From Clostridia bacterium (GTDB lineage: Bacteria > Bacillota > Clostridia > Peptostreptococcales > Anaerovoracaceae): 19,922 bases of DNA. A program made the translations under genes and the position numbers. The stretch lies in assembly GCA_902363595.1 (NCBI GenBank), contig CABJAP010000031.1, positions 1-19,922 on the forward strand, read 5' to 3'. Shown here one piece after another: positions 13,673 to 19,262 of the stretch. Below the pieces are notes generated by a model, which saw only the letters and a program-made list of their open reading frames with translations, did not search any database and was not told the DNA's origin. How positions within the stretch are numbered: the first letter of the stretch is position 1; each line of letters starts with the position of its first letter.

Positions 13673-13693
13673 GGTGCGAACCAAAGTCGCACC
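13673..13693. repeat. Origin repeat 2, inverted pair
   Basis: GGTGCGA, centre ACCAAAG, then TCGCACC: perfect 7-bp arms. It is followed by related half-sites (GTTGTACC, GTTGCACC) up to about 13712. Confidence 0.85.
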
Positions 13694-13731
13694 AAGTTGT
13701 ACCAGTTGCACCGCATAAAAGGTAAATATCT

Positions 13732-13905
13732 ATGAATAATTATGAACAACTCACCTTCCAGGGGGGGCAATATGAAATGATCAAGAAACATGCCGATAAA
13801 ATGCAGGAGTATGAGCGGAGAAAGCAAAAATTAATGCTGACTTGTGCGTCTTGCGAGGAACTGGAAAGAGAACTGCAAAAGCTTACGAAAGAATTGAAAG
13901 TTTAG
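13732..13905 (+). CDS. 57-aa coiled-coil phage protein
   Basis: Encodes MNNYEQLTFQGGQYEMIKKH then a highly charged helix with LTCASCEELERELQKLTKEL. One CxxC pair lies near residues 38-41 within a likely coiled coil. Only a weak AAAGG lies upstream of the ATG. It sits directly after the origin-like repeats and 9 nt before the next gene, whose ribosome binding site it overlaps. No family recognised. Confidence 0.6.
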   Translation: MNNYEQLTFQGGQYEMIKKHADKMQEYERRKQKLMLTCASCEELERELQKLTKELKV

Positions 13906-13914
13906 GAGGTAAAA

Positions 13915-14394
13915 ATGTCAAAAAAGAAATGGACCGAAGAAAAAATAATTTCTGAGATACGGCAGGTCATGAAGCTTTTGGGACTATCGGATCGTCTCCC
14001 CAGCGCAAGGGAGATACGGGAGCATAGCACATGTTATGACTCAATCAATAAATCCGGTGGCTTGAAGCATTATTCCGAAATACTGAATCTTCCAACTGCG
14101 GGTGCTACCATGTCGATTCTCTTTAAAAAGACCTGTATCATTTGCGGGAAAGAATTTACGACGAGATACCGTCCGGCGAAGATGTGCTCTCAGGCATGTA
14201 GAAATCGGTCATATCTGTTAAAGGATCAAGCTGTAATTAAAGCGGATTCGGGTCGTAAAGAAATTCGGACAATGCGGGATATACGCCCAAGTGGAGCTTT
14301 CGACAAAGAGCGAGAGGCGCAGAAACAGGGGCTGCATTACAGAGATCGCCAGATTGCGGAAACGCTTAGGATGGTTGGTAATGTACAAAATTAG
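13915..14394 (+). CDS. Zinc-finger phage protein of unknown function
   Basis: A 159-aa protein. The N-terminal part looks like a DNA-binding region of the kind seen in phage and homing-endonuclease-associated proteins (KIISEIRQVMKLLGLSDRLP, then SAREIREHSTCYDSINKSGG). A zinc finger follows (KTCIICGKEFTTRYRPAKMC then SQACRNRSY, ligands near residues 74, 77, 93 and 97). The basic C-terminal tail lacks a nuclease signature such as HNH. AGGAGG precedes the ATG by 6 nt. It may bind DNA at the nearby origin; this is context only. Confidence 0.75.
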   Translation: MSKKKWTEEKIISEIRQVMKLLGLSDRLPSAREIREHSTCYDSINKSGGLKHYSEILNLPTAGATMSILFKKTCIICGKEFTTRYRPAKMCSQACRNRSYLLKDQAVIKADSGRKEIRTMRDIRPSGAFDKEREAQKQGLHYRDRQIAETLRMVGNVQN

Positions 14395-14407
14395 CTAACG
14401 ACCAAAC

Positions 14408-14519
14408 ACCCGCCGGTAAGCGTCAAATTCCATAGATAGGCGGGTTGGAATACATAGTCCCCGCAGAGCATCCGTTAAAACTCAGAGACCACAAGATATA
14501 GTACATAGCTCTGCGGGGA
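14408..14519 (+). promoter_or_regulatory. Structured leader with two stem-loops
   Basis: Two hairpins lie before the gene at 14536: ACCCGCC/GGCGGGT (14408-14414 with 14439-14445), and a 12-bp perfect stem TCCCCGCAGAGC/GCTCTGCGGGGA (14458-14469 with 14508-14519) around a 38-nt loop. The second ends directly at the GGAGGAAGGAGG ribosome binding region, so folding could affect access to it. No U-tract follows either stem. No known riboswitch class is recognised. Confidence 0.5.
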
Positions 14520-14535
14520 GGAAGGAGGAAGACAG

Positions 14536-14796
14536 ATGGAAATGGCAAAATGTGAACGATGTGGAAAGGAAAATAGCGTGTTTAAAGGCTGGGAATATAG
14601 AGTGCTTGGAAATAGACTGTGCTGGTCTTGCAGAAGAGAAAAGGAAAGGGAGGATGAGAAAAGAACGATCCTTACCGAAAAAGATTACAAGCCGTTTAAC
14701 ACAGACGATGGATATTATTGCCCATATTGCGGAGAATTTATTGAAATCAGCGATGATTACGACATGTATGACGATGGTGAGCATGAAACAGTGTGA
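14536..14796 (+). CDS. Two-zinc-finger small protein
   Basis: An 86-aa protein with CERCGK ... CWSCRR near residues 6-32 and CPYCGEF near 62-67, so at least one complete zinc finger and one partial knuckle. The tail is acidic (DDYDMYDDGEHETV). It is preceded by an unusually long, strong ribosome binding region and by the structured leader at 14408-14519. It opens the second block of small phage genes after the origin. No named family. Confidence 0.78.
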   Translation: MEMAKCERCGKENSVFKGWEYRVLGNRLCWSCRREKEREDEKRTILTEKDYKPFNTDDGYYCPYCGEFIEISDDYDMYDDGEHETV

Positions 14797-14839
14797 ACAA
14801 TGCCAGATTGATGAATATGAACGGAGGAAACAGGAATGA
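14783..14839 (+). CDS. Possible 18-aa Cys-containing peptide
   Basis: A short frame encoding MKQCEQCQIDEYERRKQE begins inside the previous gene and ends in a TGA overlapping the next ATG (ATGA). The CxxC and the coupled position suggest it may be translated, or it may only help couple ribosomes across the junction. GGTGAG lies very close to the ATG. Size makes this uncertain. Confidence 0.3.
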   Translation: MKQCEQCQIDEYERRKQE

Positions 14840-15204
14840 GACTGATAGATGCGGATGAATTTGCACAACGAGTAACGATAATGGGATTTAAGGATATGCA
14901 GTTAGCCAAGGCAGTAGTATTAGTCGACCTAATCAAGTCACAACCGACTGTCTGTGACATGGATGTGGTACGTGCAACACTAAAAGAATTATATAAATAT
15001 AAGGAATTAGGAACATTAAAAGACCTACATGAAGTAAAGGAAAAGCAGGTTGCGAAGAAACCGGTCAAAGTAGACGTGCAACCATACATACGCAAGAAGT
15101 TTGCAGATAGCTACACTTGCCCTATATGTCATCGGCAGGTAGAGCGGCGGTGGAATGGGTGTCCGCACTGCCTACAGCGCCTAGAATGGGAGGAAGCGGA
15201 ATGA
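14836..15204 (+). CDS. Phage zinc-ribbon protein (MRLIDADEF family type)
   Basis: A 122-aa protein starting MRLIDADEFAQRV, a common opening of Firmicute phage hypothetical proteins, with a short VDLIKSQPTVCD motif near residue 30-40. The C-terminus carries a zinc ribbon (YTCPICHRQVERRWNGCPHC) with four Cys at about residues 95-111. It overlaps both neighbours by ATGA. The ribosome binding site is ACGGAGG. Function unknown; it may be a nucleic-acid or protein-binding accessory factor. Confidence 0.8.
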   Translation: MRLIDADEFAQRVTIMGFKDMQLAKAVVLVDLIKSQPTVCDMDVVRATLKELYKYKELGTLKDLHEVKEKQVAKKPVKVDVQPYIRKKFADSYTCPICHRQVERRWNGCPHCLQRLEWEEAE

Positions 15205-15471
15205 TCAAATTAACCGATAAAGAAAAAGAGATCGTGAAAAAATTAGACGATAGTCTTTTTACTGCGGAATATTTAGAAGAGTGGATAAATCGCAAAGATA
15301 GAGTTGATGTAAATGCGCCAGCAGCACTGCAAGCCGTGGGTGCGCAAGGTTATTACAGGGGCAGTGAGACGTATAGCAGAATATGGTTTTTTTGGAGAAA
15401 TGGAAGCGCTACTCAAACATATAGAAAAACTTGGTACTAGGTATTTGGAGGGAGAGATATCCGATGAATAG
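15201..15471 (+). pseudogene. Small phage gene interrupted by a probable frameshift
   Basis: The frame from ATG 15201 gives MIKLTDKEKEIVKKLDDSLF ... RVDVNAPAALQAVGAQGYYR, then unlikely sequence rich in Trp, Tyr and Ser to a stop at 15440. Reading one base later after the GGGG at 15358-15361 gives AVRRIAEYGFFGEMEALLKH then IEKLGTRYLEGEISDE, a normal helical end, and stops at 15471. That restored end overlaps the next ATG by 8 nt, the usual spacing in this operon. One extra G is the simplest cause. A sequencing error or programmed +1 shift are alternatives. The unshifted product is 79 aa; the restored one about 89 aa. Confidence 0.65.
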
Positions 15472-15868
15472 AGAAATATTATTTAGAGGTAAGCGGGTGG
15501 ATAACGGCGAATGGGTAGAGGGATATTATGTTGATGAAAATTGTATGAACCTCCCCTTTGACGACCCAGACACAGGAACCAGATACTTTAGTTTTGTGGA
15601 AGTTGATGATAATACAATTGGACAGTATACGGGATTGAAAGCTGAAAATGGCGTAAAAATATTCGAGGGCGATATATGCGTAGTGACGCTATTTAAATTT
15701 GACGGGTCAAACATACAGTGTACGCTCACAGTCAATTATATCTATGGTGCCTATATCCTTTCGGGTGATGGCTATATTATCCCTATGTGTGATATAAATG
15801 ACACAGAAAGCGATATCAAGATTATCGGCAACATCCACGACAACCCGGAGCTGGGAGGTGAGCGGTGA
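15464..15868 (+). CDS. YopX family phage protein
   Basis: A 134-aa protein that begins MNREILFRGKRVDNGEWVEG, the diagnostic YopX opening, followed by TIGQYTGLKAENGVKIFEGD and a C-terminal GNIHDNPEL. The family (SPbeta YopX) is widespread in Firmicute phages; its role is unknown. The ATG at 15464 has GGAGGGAGA upstream; an in-frame upstream ATG at 15431 lies within the preceding gene and is rejected. Its TGA overlaps the next start by one base. Confidence 0.9.
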   Translation: MNREILFRGKRVDNGEWVEGYYVDENCMNLPFDDPDTGTRYFSFVEVDDNTIGQYTGLKAENGVKIFEGDICVVTLFKFDGSNIQCTLTVNYIYGAYILSGDGYIIPMCDINDTESDIKIIGNIHDNPELGGER

Positions 15869-16041
15869 TGATTAAAACGACAGAGCAAAGAGAGCAGGAG
15901 GTAAATAGCATAATGCGCCTTATTGACAGTATGTGTAAAGACACTTGCATTGGCATAGGTGCCCGTGATGGACAGGTTATTATCAAAGATCAGTTTACAG
16001 GCAAAGAGTATATAATGCGGGAGGACAAAAATGGAATTTAA
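15868..16041 (+). CDS. 57-aa phage protein of unknown function
   Basis: Encodes MIKTTEQREQEVNSIMRLID ... ARDGQVIIKDQFTGKEYIMR. It has a helical first half with two Cys (CKDTC) and a beta-hairpin-like second half. GGAGGTGAGCGG upstream and the TGATG junction with yopX support it, and it overlaps the next gene by 11 nt. No family recognised. Confidence 0.65.
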   Translation: MIKTTEQREQEVNSIMRLIDSMCKDTCIGIGARDGQVIIKDQFTGKEYIMREDKNGI

Positions 16042-16378
16042 AGAATTTACAAAAAAATTGCAAAGGATGTGCAGAAAACAACCATGCCGGGAATGTCCAA
16101 TCAACCAGGATGGGTATTTCGTCGGTGATGCATGTAAAATGTGGACGCTGCGCAACCCAGACGAAGCAGAAAAGATTGTATCCACATGGGCCAAAGAGCA
16201 TCCGGTACGGACGTATTTGATGGATTTCAAAGAAAAGTTCCCTAAGTCCACGTATTCCGACAGCAAAATCTGCTGTAACGTATGCAGAGGATGTTTGTAT
16301 GGGCAGAAGGAAAGTCTTGATGAGTGCTTATGTGGAGATTGTGAAGAATGCTGGAATCAGGAGGTACAAAATGATTAA
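16031..16378 (+). CDS. Cys-rich phage protein
   Basis: A 115-aa protein with Cys clusters at both ends: CRKQPCRECPI ... DACKMW in the first third and ICCNVCRGCLYGQ ... CLCGDCEECW in the last third. The density suggests two zinc sites or an iron-sulfur site. The middle is a helical linker (TWAKEHPVRTYLMDFKEKFP). GGGAGG precedes the ATG. Overlaps of 11 and 8 nt join it to its neighbours. The function is unknown; similar proteins occur with YopX in late-early operons. Confidence 0.78.
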   Translation: MEFKEFTKKLQRMCRKQPCRECPINQDGYFVGDACKMWTLRNPDEAEKIVSTWAKEHPVRTYLMDFKEKFPKSTYSDSKICCNVCRGCLYGQKESLDECLCGDCEECWNQEVQND

Positions 16379-16553
16379 CCCCTGTAAATCCTGCCCCGAG
16401 CGCACCCCAGGCTGCCACACTCGCTGTCCGTATTATGCAGAGTATGAGCAGGCACAAAATGAGCGCAGAGAGCGGATCAAGGCAGAGCGGGACAAAGATA
16501 CCGGCTGGAGTAGCTACAAGCGGGAGACGGTGGATAAGAGGGTGAGGAGGTAG
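16371..16553 (+). CDS. 60-aa Cys-rich basic protein
   Basis: Starts MINPCKSCPERTPGCHTRCP, giving four Cys and one His in the first 20 residues, a compact zinc knuckle. It is followed by a charged helix (EQAQNERRERIKAERDKD) and a basic end. This pattern recurs in phages next to YopX-type genes. CAGGAGG lies upstream of the ATG at 16371. It ends 4 nt before the start of the late regulator gene. Confidence 0.8.
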   Translation: MINPCKSCPERTPGCHTRCPYYAEYEQAQNERRERIKAERDKDTGWSSYKRETVDKRVRR

Positions 16554-16557
16554 AGTA

Positions 16558-16974
16558 TTGACCAAAGAGCGGTTAAAAAAGCTAAAGGCACTCATCAAAG
16601 AGGCGGAGCACCTAGAAGAACAGATTAGGGACCTTCCATTTCGGACGGGTTCCTATGTTGCTGATTCGGCAAAGGACTACCGGACCGGCTTTCCACGGAC
16701 AATTCTGATCAGGGGATACTCGACGGAGCAGTATGACCGCCTCAAGCGCCGGCTGAATGAAAAGCTCTGTTCCATCCAATCCGAAATATCCAAACTGGAA
16801 CAGTGGCTGGATGGGGTGGAGGACCCGCAGACGAGGGACATCCTGCGGCTGCAATATGTTAATGGACTCACGCAGGAGGAGATTGCGGAGGAGCTGGGGT
16901 ATTCGAGAGCAGGAATAGCATCTATACTGAAAAGATTTTGGGATTCGCAAAGTGAAACACAAACAACAAAATAG
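16558..16974 (+). CDS. Sigma-70 region 4-like late regulator (RinA/ArpU-type)
   Basis: A 138-aa protein. The N-terminal two thirds form a helical, coiled-coil-like region (KKLKALIKEAEHLEEQIRDL, RLNEKLCSIQSEISKLEQWL). The C-terminus is a sigma region 4-like helix-turn-helix (LRLQYVNGLTQEEIAEELGY SRAG split here). Such proteins in Firmicute phages activate late transcription near the terminase. The start is a TTG at 16558 with GAGGAGG 7 nt before it; no ATG fits. It is the last gene of the plus-strand operon before a terminator and the cargo module. Confidence 0.85.
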   Translation: MTKERLKKLKALIKEAEHLEEQIRDLPFRTGSYVADSAKDYRTGFPRTILIRGYSTEQYDRLKRRLNEKLCSIQSEISKLEQWLDGVEDPQTRDILRLQYVNGLTQEEIAEELGYSRAGIASILKRFWDSQSETQTTK

Positions 16975-16977
16975 CCG

Positions 16978-16986
16978 TGCTATAAT
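16978..16986 (+). promoter_or_regulatory. Extended -10 promoter after the late regulator
   Basis: TGC-TATAAT with no recognisable -35 upstream (CACAAA at 17-bp spacing). A promoter that lacks a -35 and lies next to a sigma-like regulator is a natural target for that regulator. Transcripts would meet the terminator at 17041-17066 after about 75 nt. Confidence 0.5.
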
Positions 16987-16992
16987 GGTACC

Positions 16993-17066
16993 AAGTCAAA
17001 AAGGCTTACGACTTCCTCTTAGCATAAATATATATGACAAAGGCTCCCCTTGTGGGAGCTTTTGTT
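16993..17066 (+). ncRNA. Candidate small RNA between promoter and terminator
   Basis: The extended -10 at 16978-16986 and the terminator at 17041 define a possible ~75-nt transcript with no coding frame. It has a small stem AAGTC/GACTT (16993-16997 with 17010-17014) and then the terminator hairpin. Alternatively this is just a trailer of the upstream operon. Confidence 0.25.
17041..17066 (+). terminator. Terminator of the early/middle operon
   Basis: Stem GCTCCC/GGGAGC with loop CTTGT, followed by TTTTGTTGT. It ends the long plus-strand operon after the late regulator and isolates the AT-rich cargo. The 385 nt from 16975 to 17359 contain this terminator, two promoters and an inverted repeat, but no convincing gene. 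Confidence 0.85.
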
Positions 17067-17301
17067 GTATAGAAAAGCATAGAAGCTCGTAGCGCAATAA
17101 CTTTGTGTTTAATATAGGTTTGTACACCAGAGAACTTTCAATATGCTACTATGGCCATAGGGATAATGTTGGATGTAACACTAAATTTAACGATCATTAA
17201 TAGCAAAGGAGCGTTAGACTTTGAGAGTTTCTGTTTGCCAAAAATGTCAGCATAGTGTAATATAAAAAAGAAAATTTGTTAAATATACGTAAAAAAGCTT
17301 G

Positions 17302-17327
17302 ATAATATTACATATAAGTAATATTAT
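17302..17327. promoter_or_regulatory. Perfect inverted repeat, putative HigA operator
   Basis: ATAATATTAC, loop ATATAA, GTAATATTAT: perfect 10-bp arms located 25 bp upstream of the -10 box of the toxin gene. Autoregulation by the antitoxin at such a palindrome is usual in this family; binding here is inferred. Confidence 0.6.
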
Positions 17328-17348
17328 AGGCATATGCAGCGCAAAAAG

Positions 17349-17357
17349 TGGTATAAT
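17349..17357 (+). promoter_or_regulatory. Extended -10 promoter overlapping the toxin start
   Basis: TGG-TATAAT ends only two bases before the toxin ATG at 17360. Transcription starting the usual 6-7 nt later would fall at or just beyond the ATG, so no ribosome binding site would be carried. No good -35 (GGCATA). Either the toxin mRNA is leaderless or starts from an upstream promoter. Confidence 0.5.
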
Positions 17358-17359
17358 AT

Positions 17360-17758
17360 ATGGATAAACATAAAGTACAAATAAAGCTAATCGAACTGTT
17401 TAGTCGATTCGACTATCATGAAGATGTTTTAGAGGAAATCGAAAAATTAGTTATAAAACCTGGTAAAACAAAAATATTCATGAACCTTTTTCAAAAAAAT
17501 ATAAAAATGGTTGAAGAGTTAGGGAACGATGTTATAAAAACAAATAACTTTGAAAAGCTTCAAGGCTTCCCTAATTTATATTCTATGAAATTCATAAGCC
17601 CTGGCATGAATTTAAGAATATTATATTCTTATGACAAGGTATCATCAACGATAATTCTGCATTGCTTTTATGAAAAAGACGATTCAGGCAAGGCTAGTTA
17701 CAATAAACATATCCCTATCGCCTTAAAACGAAGAGAAGAATTGGAGGAGAAAGCATGA
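17360..17758 (+). CDS. HigB/Gp49-like toxin of a TA-chaperone module
   Basis: A 132-aa RelE/HigB-superfamily protein (phage-derived Gp49-like). The core shows NFEKLQGFPNLYSMKFISPG, then NLRILYSYDKVSSTIILHCF and a Lys/Arg-rich C-terminus ALKRREELEE, matching the family layout in which the protein cuts mRNA at the ribosome. No Shine-Dalgarno is visible and the ATG is the only start in frame after a stop at 17354. It overlaps the antitoxin by 4 nt (ATGA). It is distinctly AT-rich compared with the replication genes, as expected of acquired cargo. Toxicity is inferred. Confidence 0.85.
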   Translation: MDKHKVQIKLIELFSRFDYHEDVLEEIEKLVIKPGKTKIFMNLFQKNIKMVEELGNDVIKTNNFEKLQGFPNLYSMKFISPGMNLRILYSYDKVSSTIILHCFYEKDDSGKASYNKHIPIALKRREELEEKA

Positions 17759-18123
17759 ATAAGAAATTAGAAAATTTAATTAAAAGTATGTCTGAGGAAA
17801 TAACAAGTAGCGATATTGTTGCTGCAGAACAATTAGCCAAAATATCTGCAACTATAACTAAGTCTAGAATAGCAATGAAAATGAACCAGTGCGAATTTGC
17901 GAATTTCCTTGGCGTTAGCCAAGGCATGGTATCAAAATGGGAAAGTGAAGATTATAATTTTACTGTAGAGAATTTGGCAAAAATTTGTGATAAGTTAAAT
18001 CTTGAACTCGATATTAATATGAAAAATAAAGAGCAGTTTTTTAGGGGTATACAAGATAATTCCAATTGGAAGATTAATCGTCACTCTGGATTTAATAAAG
18101 TTTGTTTGAATGGAGTAGCATAA
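17755..18123 (+). CDS. HigA-like antitoxin with C-terminal extension
   Basis: A 122-aa XRE-type antitoxin. The helix-turn-helix is at about residues 34-85 (RIAMKMNQCEFANFLGVSQG, MVSKWESEDYNFTVENLAKI). After it comes a 33-residue tail (NKEQFFRGIQDNSNWKINRH then SGFNKVCLNGVA) with Phe, Trp and hydrophobic residues. A tail of this kind corresponds in position to the chaperone-addiction region of antitoxins in SecB-dependent TA systems. GGAGGAGAAAGC precedes the ATG. It is flanked by a HigB toxin and a SecB-like gene, overlapping both. Confidence 0.88.
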   Translation: MNKKLENLIKSMSEEITSSDIVAAEQLAKISATITKSRIAMKMNQCEFANFLGVSQGMVSKWESEDYNFTVENLAKICDKLNLELDINMKNKEQFFRGIQDNSNWKINRHSGFNKVCLNGVA

Positions 18124-18602
18124 TGGATGTTAATGAGATAAAAGCGCCTTTTCAAATAATTGGAGATAGAATAAAGAAGCTTGAAATAGAAAACGATTTT
18201 GTATTTATTGATTTAACGGATGAGGGGATAAAGCGCGAAATAGGTGTTTCGTACGAAGTAAGCGATCCCTTTATTTTAGATGATAGTGAAGAGACTTTTG
18301 CTGGAAAAGTAATGATGTATATTGACCTTGAGGTATCGGACGATGAATGTAAAGCTTGCATCAGCTTAGAACTTGAAGGCTGTTTCATAATTGACGAGCC
18401 AAATAGTGAGGAAGTATTAAGGGAAATGTTGCCTATTAACGGGTGTGCCGCACTTTACTCTATCGCTAGAGGAATAATATCTAGTGTAACTAGTCATATG
18501 TGTGGCAATGGCTCTATTTTAATACCAATGATTAATACCTTTGAACTTAGAGATTCCATAGAAGAAGACGAATATATTGCTACCGATGAAACTGATGGAT
18601 GA
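18123..18602 (+). CDS. SecB-like chaperone of the TA module
   Basis: A 159-aa SecB-family protein. The beta-sheet half (ENDFVFIDL, KREIGVSYEV, GKVMMYIDLEVSDDECKACI, LELEGCFIID) is followed by the SecB helix and end: INGCAALYSIARGIISSVTS, then GNGSILIPMINTFEL, where SecB has the LFPYARE..T..GG-PPL-L-P-NF motif. Firmicutes generally lack SecB for export, so a copy fused to a HigBA operon fits a toxin-antitoxin-chaperone system, as with Rv1957 in Mycobacterium tuberculosis. It would fold or protect the antitoxin. The ATG overlaps the antitoxin stop (TAATG); a TTG upstream in frame is not needed. Confidence 0.85.
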   Translation: MDVNEIKAPFQIIGDRIKKLEIENDFVFIDLTDEGIKREIGVSYEVSDPFILDDSEETFAGKVMMYIDLEVSDDECKACISLELEGCFIIDEPNSEEVLREMLPINGCAALYSIARGIISSVTSHMCGNGSILIPMINTFELRDSIEEDEYIATDETDG

Positions 18603-18645
18603 AGTTGCAAAACTTCAATAAAAAACTGAAATTTAAATTATCACT

Positions 18646-18674
18646 AAGAGACAAGCCCCGTGCCTGTCTCTTTT
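18646..18674 (+). terminator. Terminator of the TA-chaperone operon
   Basis: Stem AAGAGACA/TGTCTCTT (8 bp) with an 11-nt GC-rich loop, followed by TTAC. It lies 44 bp beyond the chaperone stop. A small hairpin GAAGTT-GCAA-AACTTC overlaps that stop region at 18601-18616. Confidence 0.75.
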
Positions 18675-18729
18675 ACTTACCAAACATTACCACTATCTGT
18701 TATGGATTAGTTGGGATACAATGGAAACA

Positions 18730-18771
18730 AGCGCTGTACAAAGAGAGTTCCCACCCTGCTTATACAGCGCT
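18730..18771 (-). terminator. Inverted repeat 3' of the XRE gene
   Basis: Nine-bp perfect arms AGCGCTGTA/TACAGCGCT with a 24-nt loop. On the minus strand it lies just beyond the stop of the 18782-19144 gene and is followed by TGTTTCC, so it may end that transcript. It could also be a protein-binding palindrome. Confidence 0.4.
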
Positions 18772-18775
18772 GAGG

Positions 18776-18806
18776 GAGCCTTCATTTCTGAGGGCTCTTA
18801 TTTTTT
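18776..18806 (+). terminator. Plus-strand terminator at convergent gene ends
   Basis: Stem GAGCC/GGCTC with a 12-nt loop, followed by TTATTTTTT. It overlaps the 3' end of the minus-strand XRE gene and would stop read-through from the TA module into it. Confidence 0.55.
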
Positions 18807-19144
18807 ACGCTGAACAAGATACGAATCATTGCATGACAGTGGGCAGCGAGCTCTTCCTTTTCATCGTCAGGAAGTGCTGATGCTGCATCACTCAATTGGA
18901 ATAAAGATAGTATAAATGCGAGTTCACTTTCTCCGCAGGGAATAGATAGTAGTGCTAGGGGATTGGTATTAAGTCCATCAGCAACCACTTCGATGGTATC
19001 CGTTCGTGAATTGCTGCTTCCCTTGAGGATGCCCTGCAGGGTAGCGCGTGAGACGCCGATTTCATTTGAAAACTCAGATAGCGTCTTGCCGCTGTTTTTG
19101 TAGGCGATCTTCACGCTGTTTGAAAAATTGCTTTGTAACGTCAT
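18782..19144 (-). CDS. XRE-family regulator next to the terminase
   Basis: A 120-aa protein. The N-terminal helix-turn-helix spans about residues 8-62 (LSEFSNEIGVSRATLQGILK). The C-terminal half is helical and acidic (LSDAASALPDDEKEELAAHC) without peptidase residues. AAAGGAGGAGC precedes the ATG at 19144. It is on the opposite strand from the surrounding late genes and diverges from the terminase, so it probably controls the intergenic region and may repress packaging genes or itself. It is separate from the main S24 repressor. Confidence 0.88.
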   Translation of the reverse strand: MTLQSNFSNSVKIAYKNSGKTLSEFSNEIGVSRATLQGILKGSSNSRTDTIEVVADGLNTNPLALLSIPCGESELAFILSLFQLSDAASALPDDEKEELAAHCHAMIRILFSVKNKSPQK

Positions 19145-19205
19145 ATTGCTCCTCCTTTCAATATCATGGTAAGGGGATTCGACAAAATACGACAGGACAA
19201 AGTAG

Positions 19206-19229
19206 TAGTATTACGTACTAATATATTAG
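19206..19229. promoter_or_regulatory. Palindromes between XRE regulator and terminase
   Basis: Two overlapping inverted repeats lie in the divergent gap: TAGTA-TTACG-TACTA (19206-19220) and the perfect 12-bp palindrome CTAATATATTAG (19218-19229). They are candidate operators for the neighbouring XRE protein. They do not match the GTATAGT family. No convincing -35/-10 pair was found here for the terminase. Confidence 0.4.
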
Positions 19230-19262
19230 CATTAATAGATTGAAAAAAGCGAGGTGAGCCGG

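Larger units (their letters stand above)
13451..13693. other. Probable phage replication origin
   Basis: A mostly non-coding stretch right after the helicase gene holds seven GGTGCGA/TCGCAC(C) sites in both orientations: 13451, 13465, 13516, 13623, 13632, 13673 and 13687. Between them is an AT-rich block at about 13530-13600 containing the inverted repeat CTGTAA/TTACAG (13571-13587). Iterons flanking an AT-rich unwinding zone next to primase and helicase genes fit an origin. No experimental proof; the 316 nt between 13416 and 13731 otherwise hold no convincing gene. Confidence 0.55.

Noticed and set aside
13451..13693. Possible CRISPR array
   Set aside because: Repeats are only 7 bp or a 21-bp inverted pair, unevenly spaced and in both orientations; they do not form regular repeat-spacer units.
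18599..18880. Plus-strand frame of 93 codons after the chaperone
   Set aside because: It runs through two terminators and the 3' end of the minus-strand XRE gene, with no ribosome binding site.
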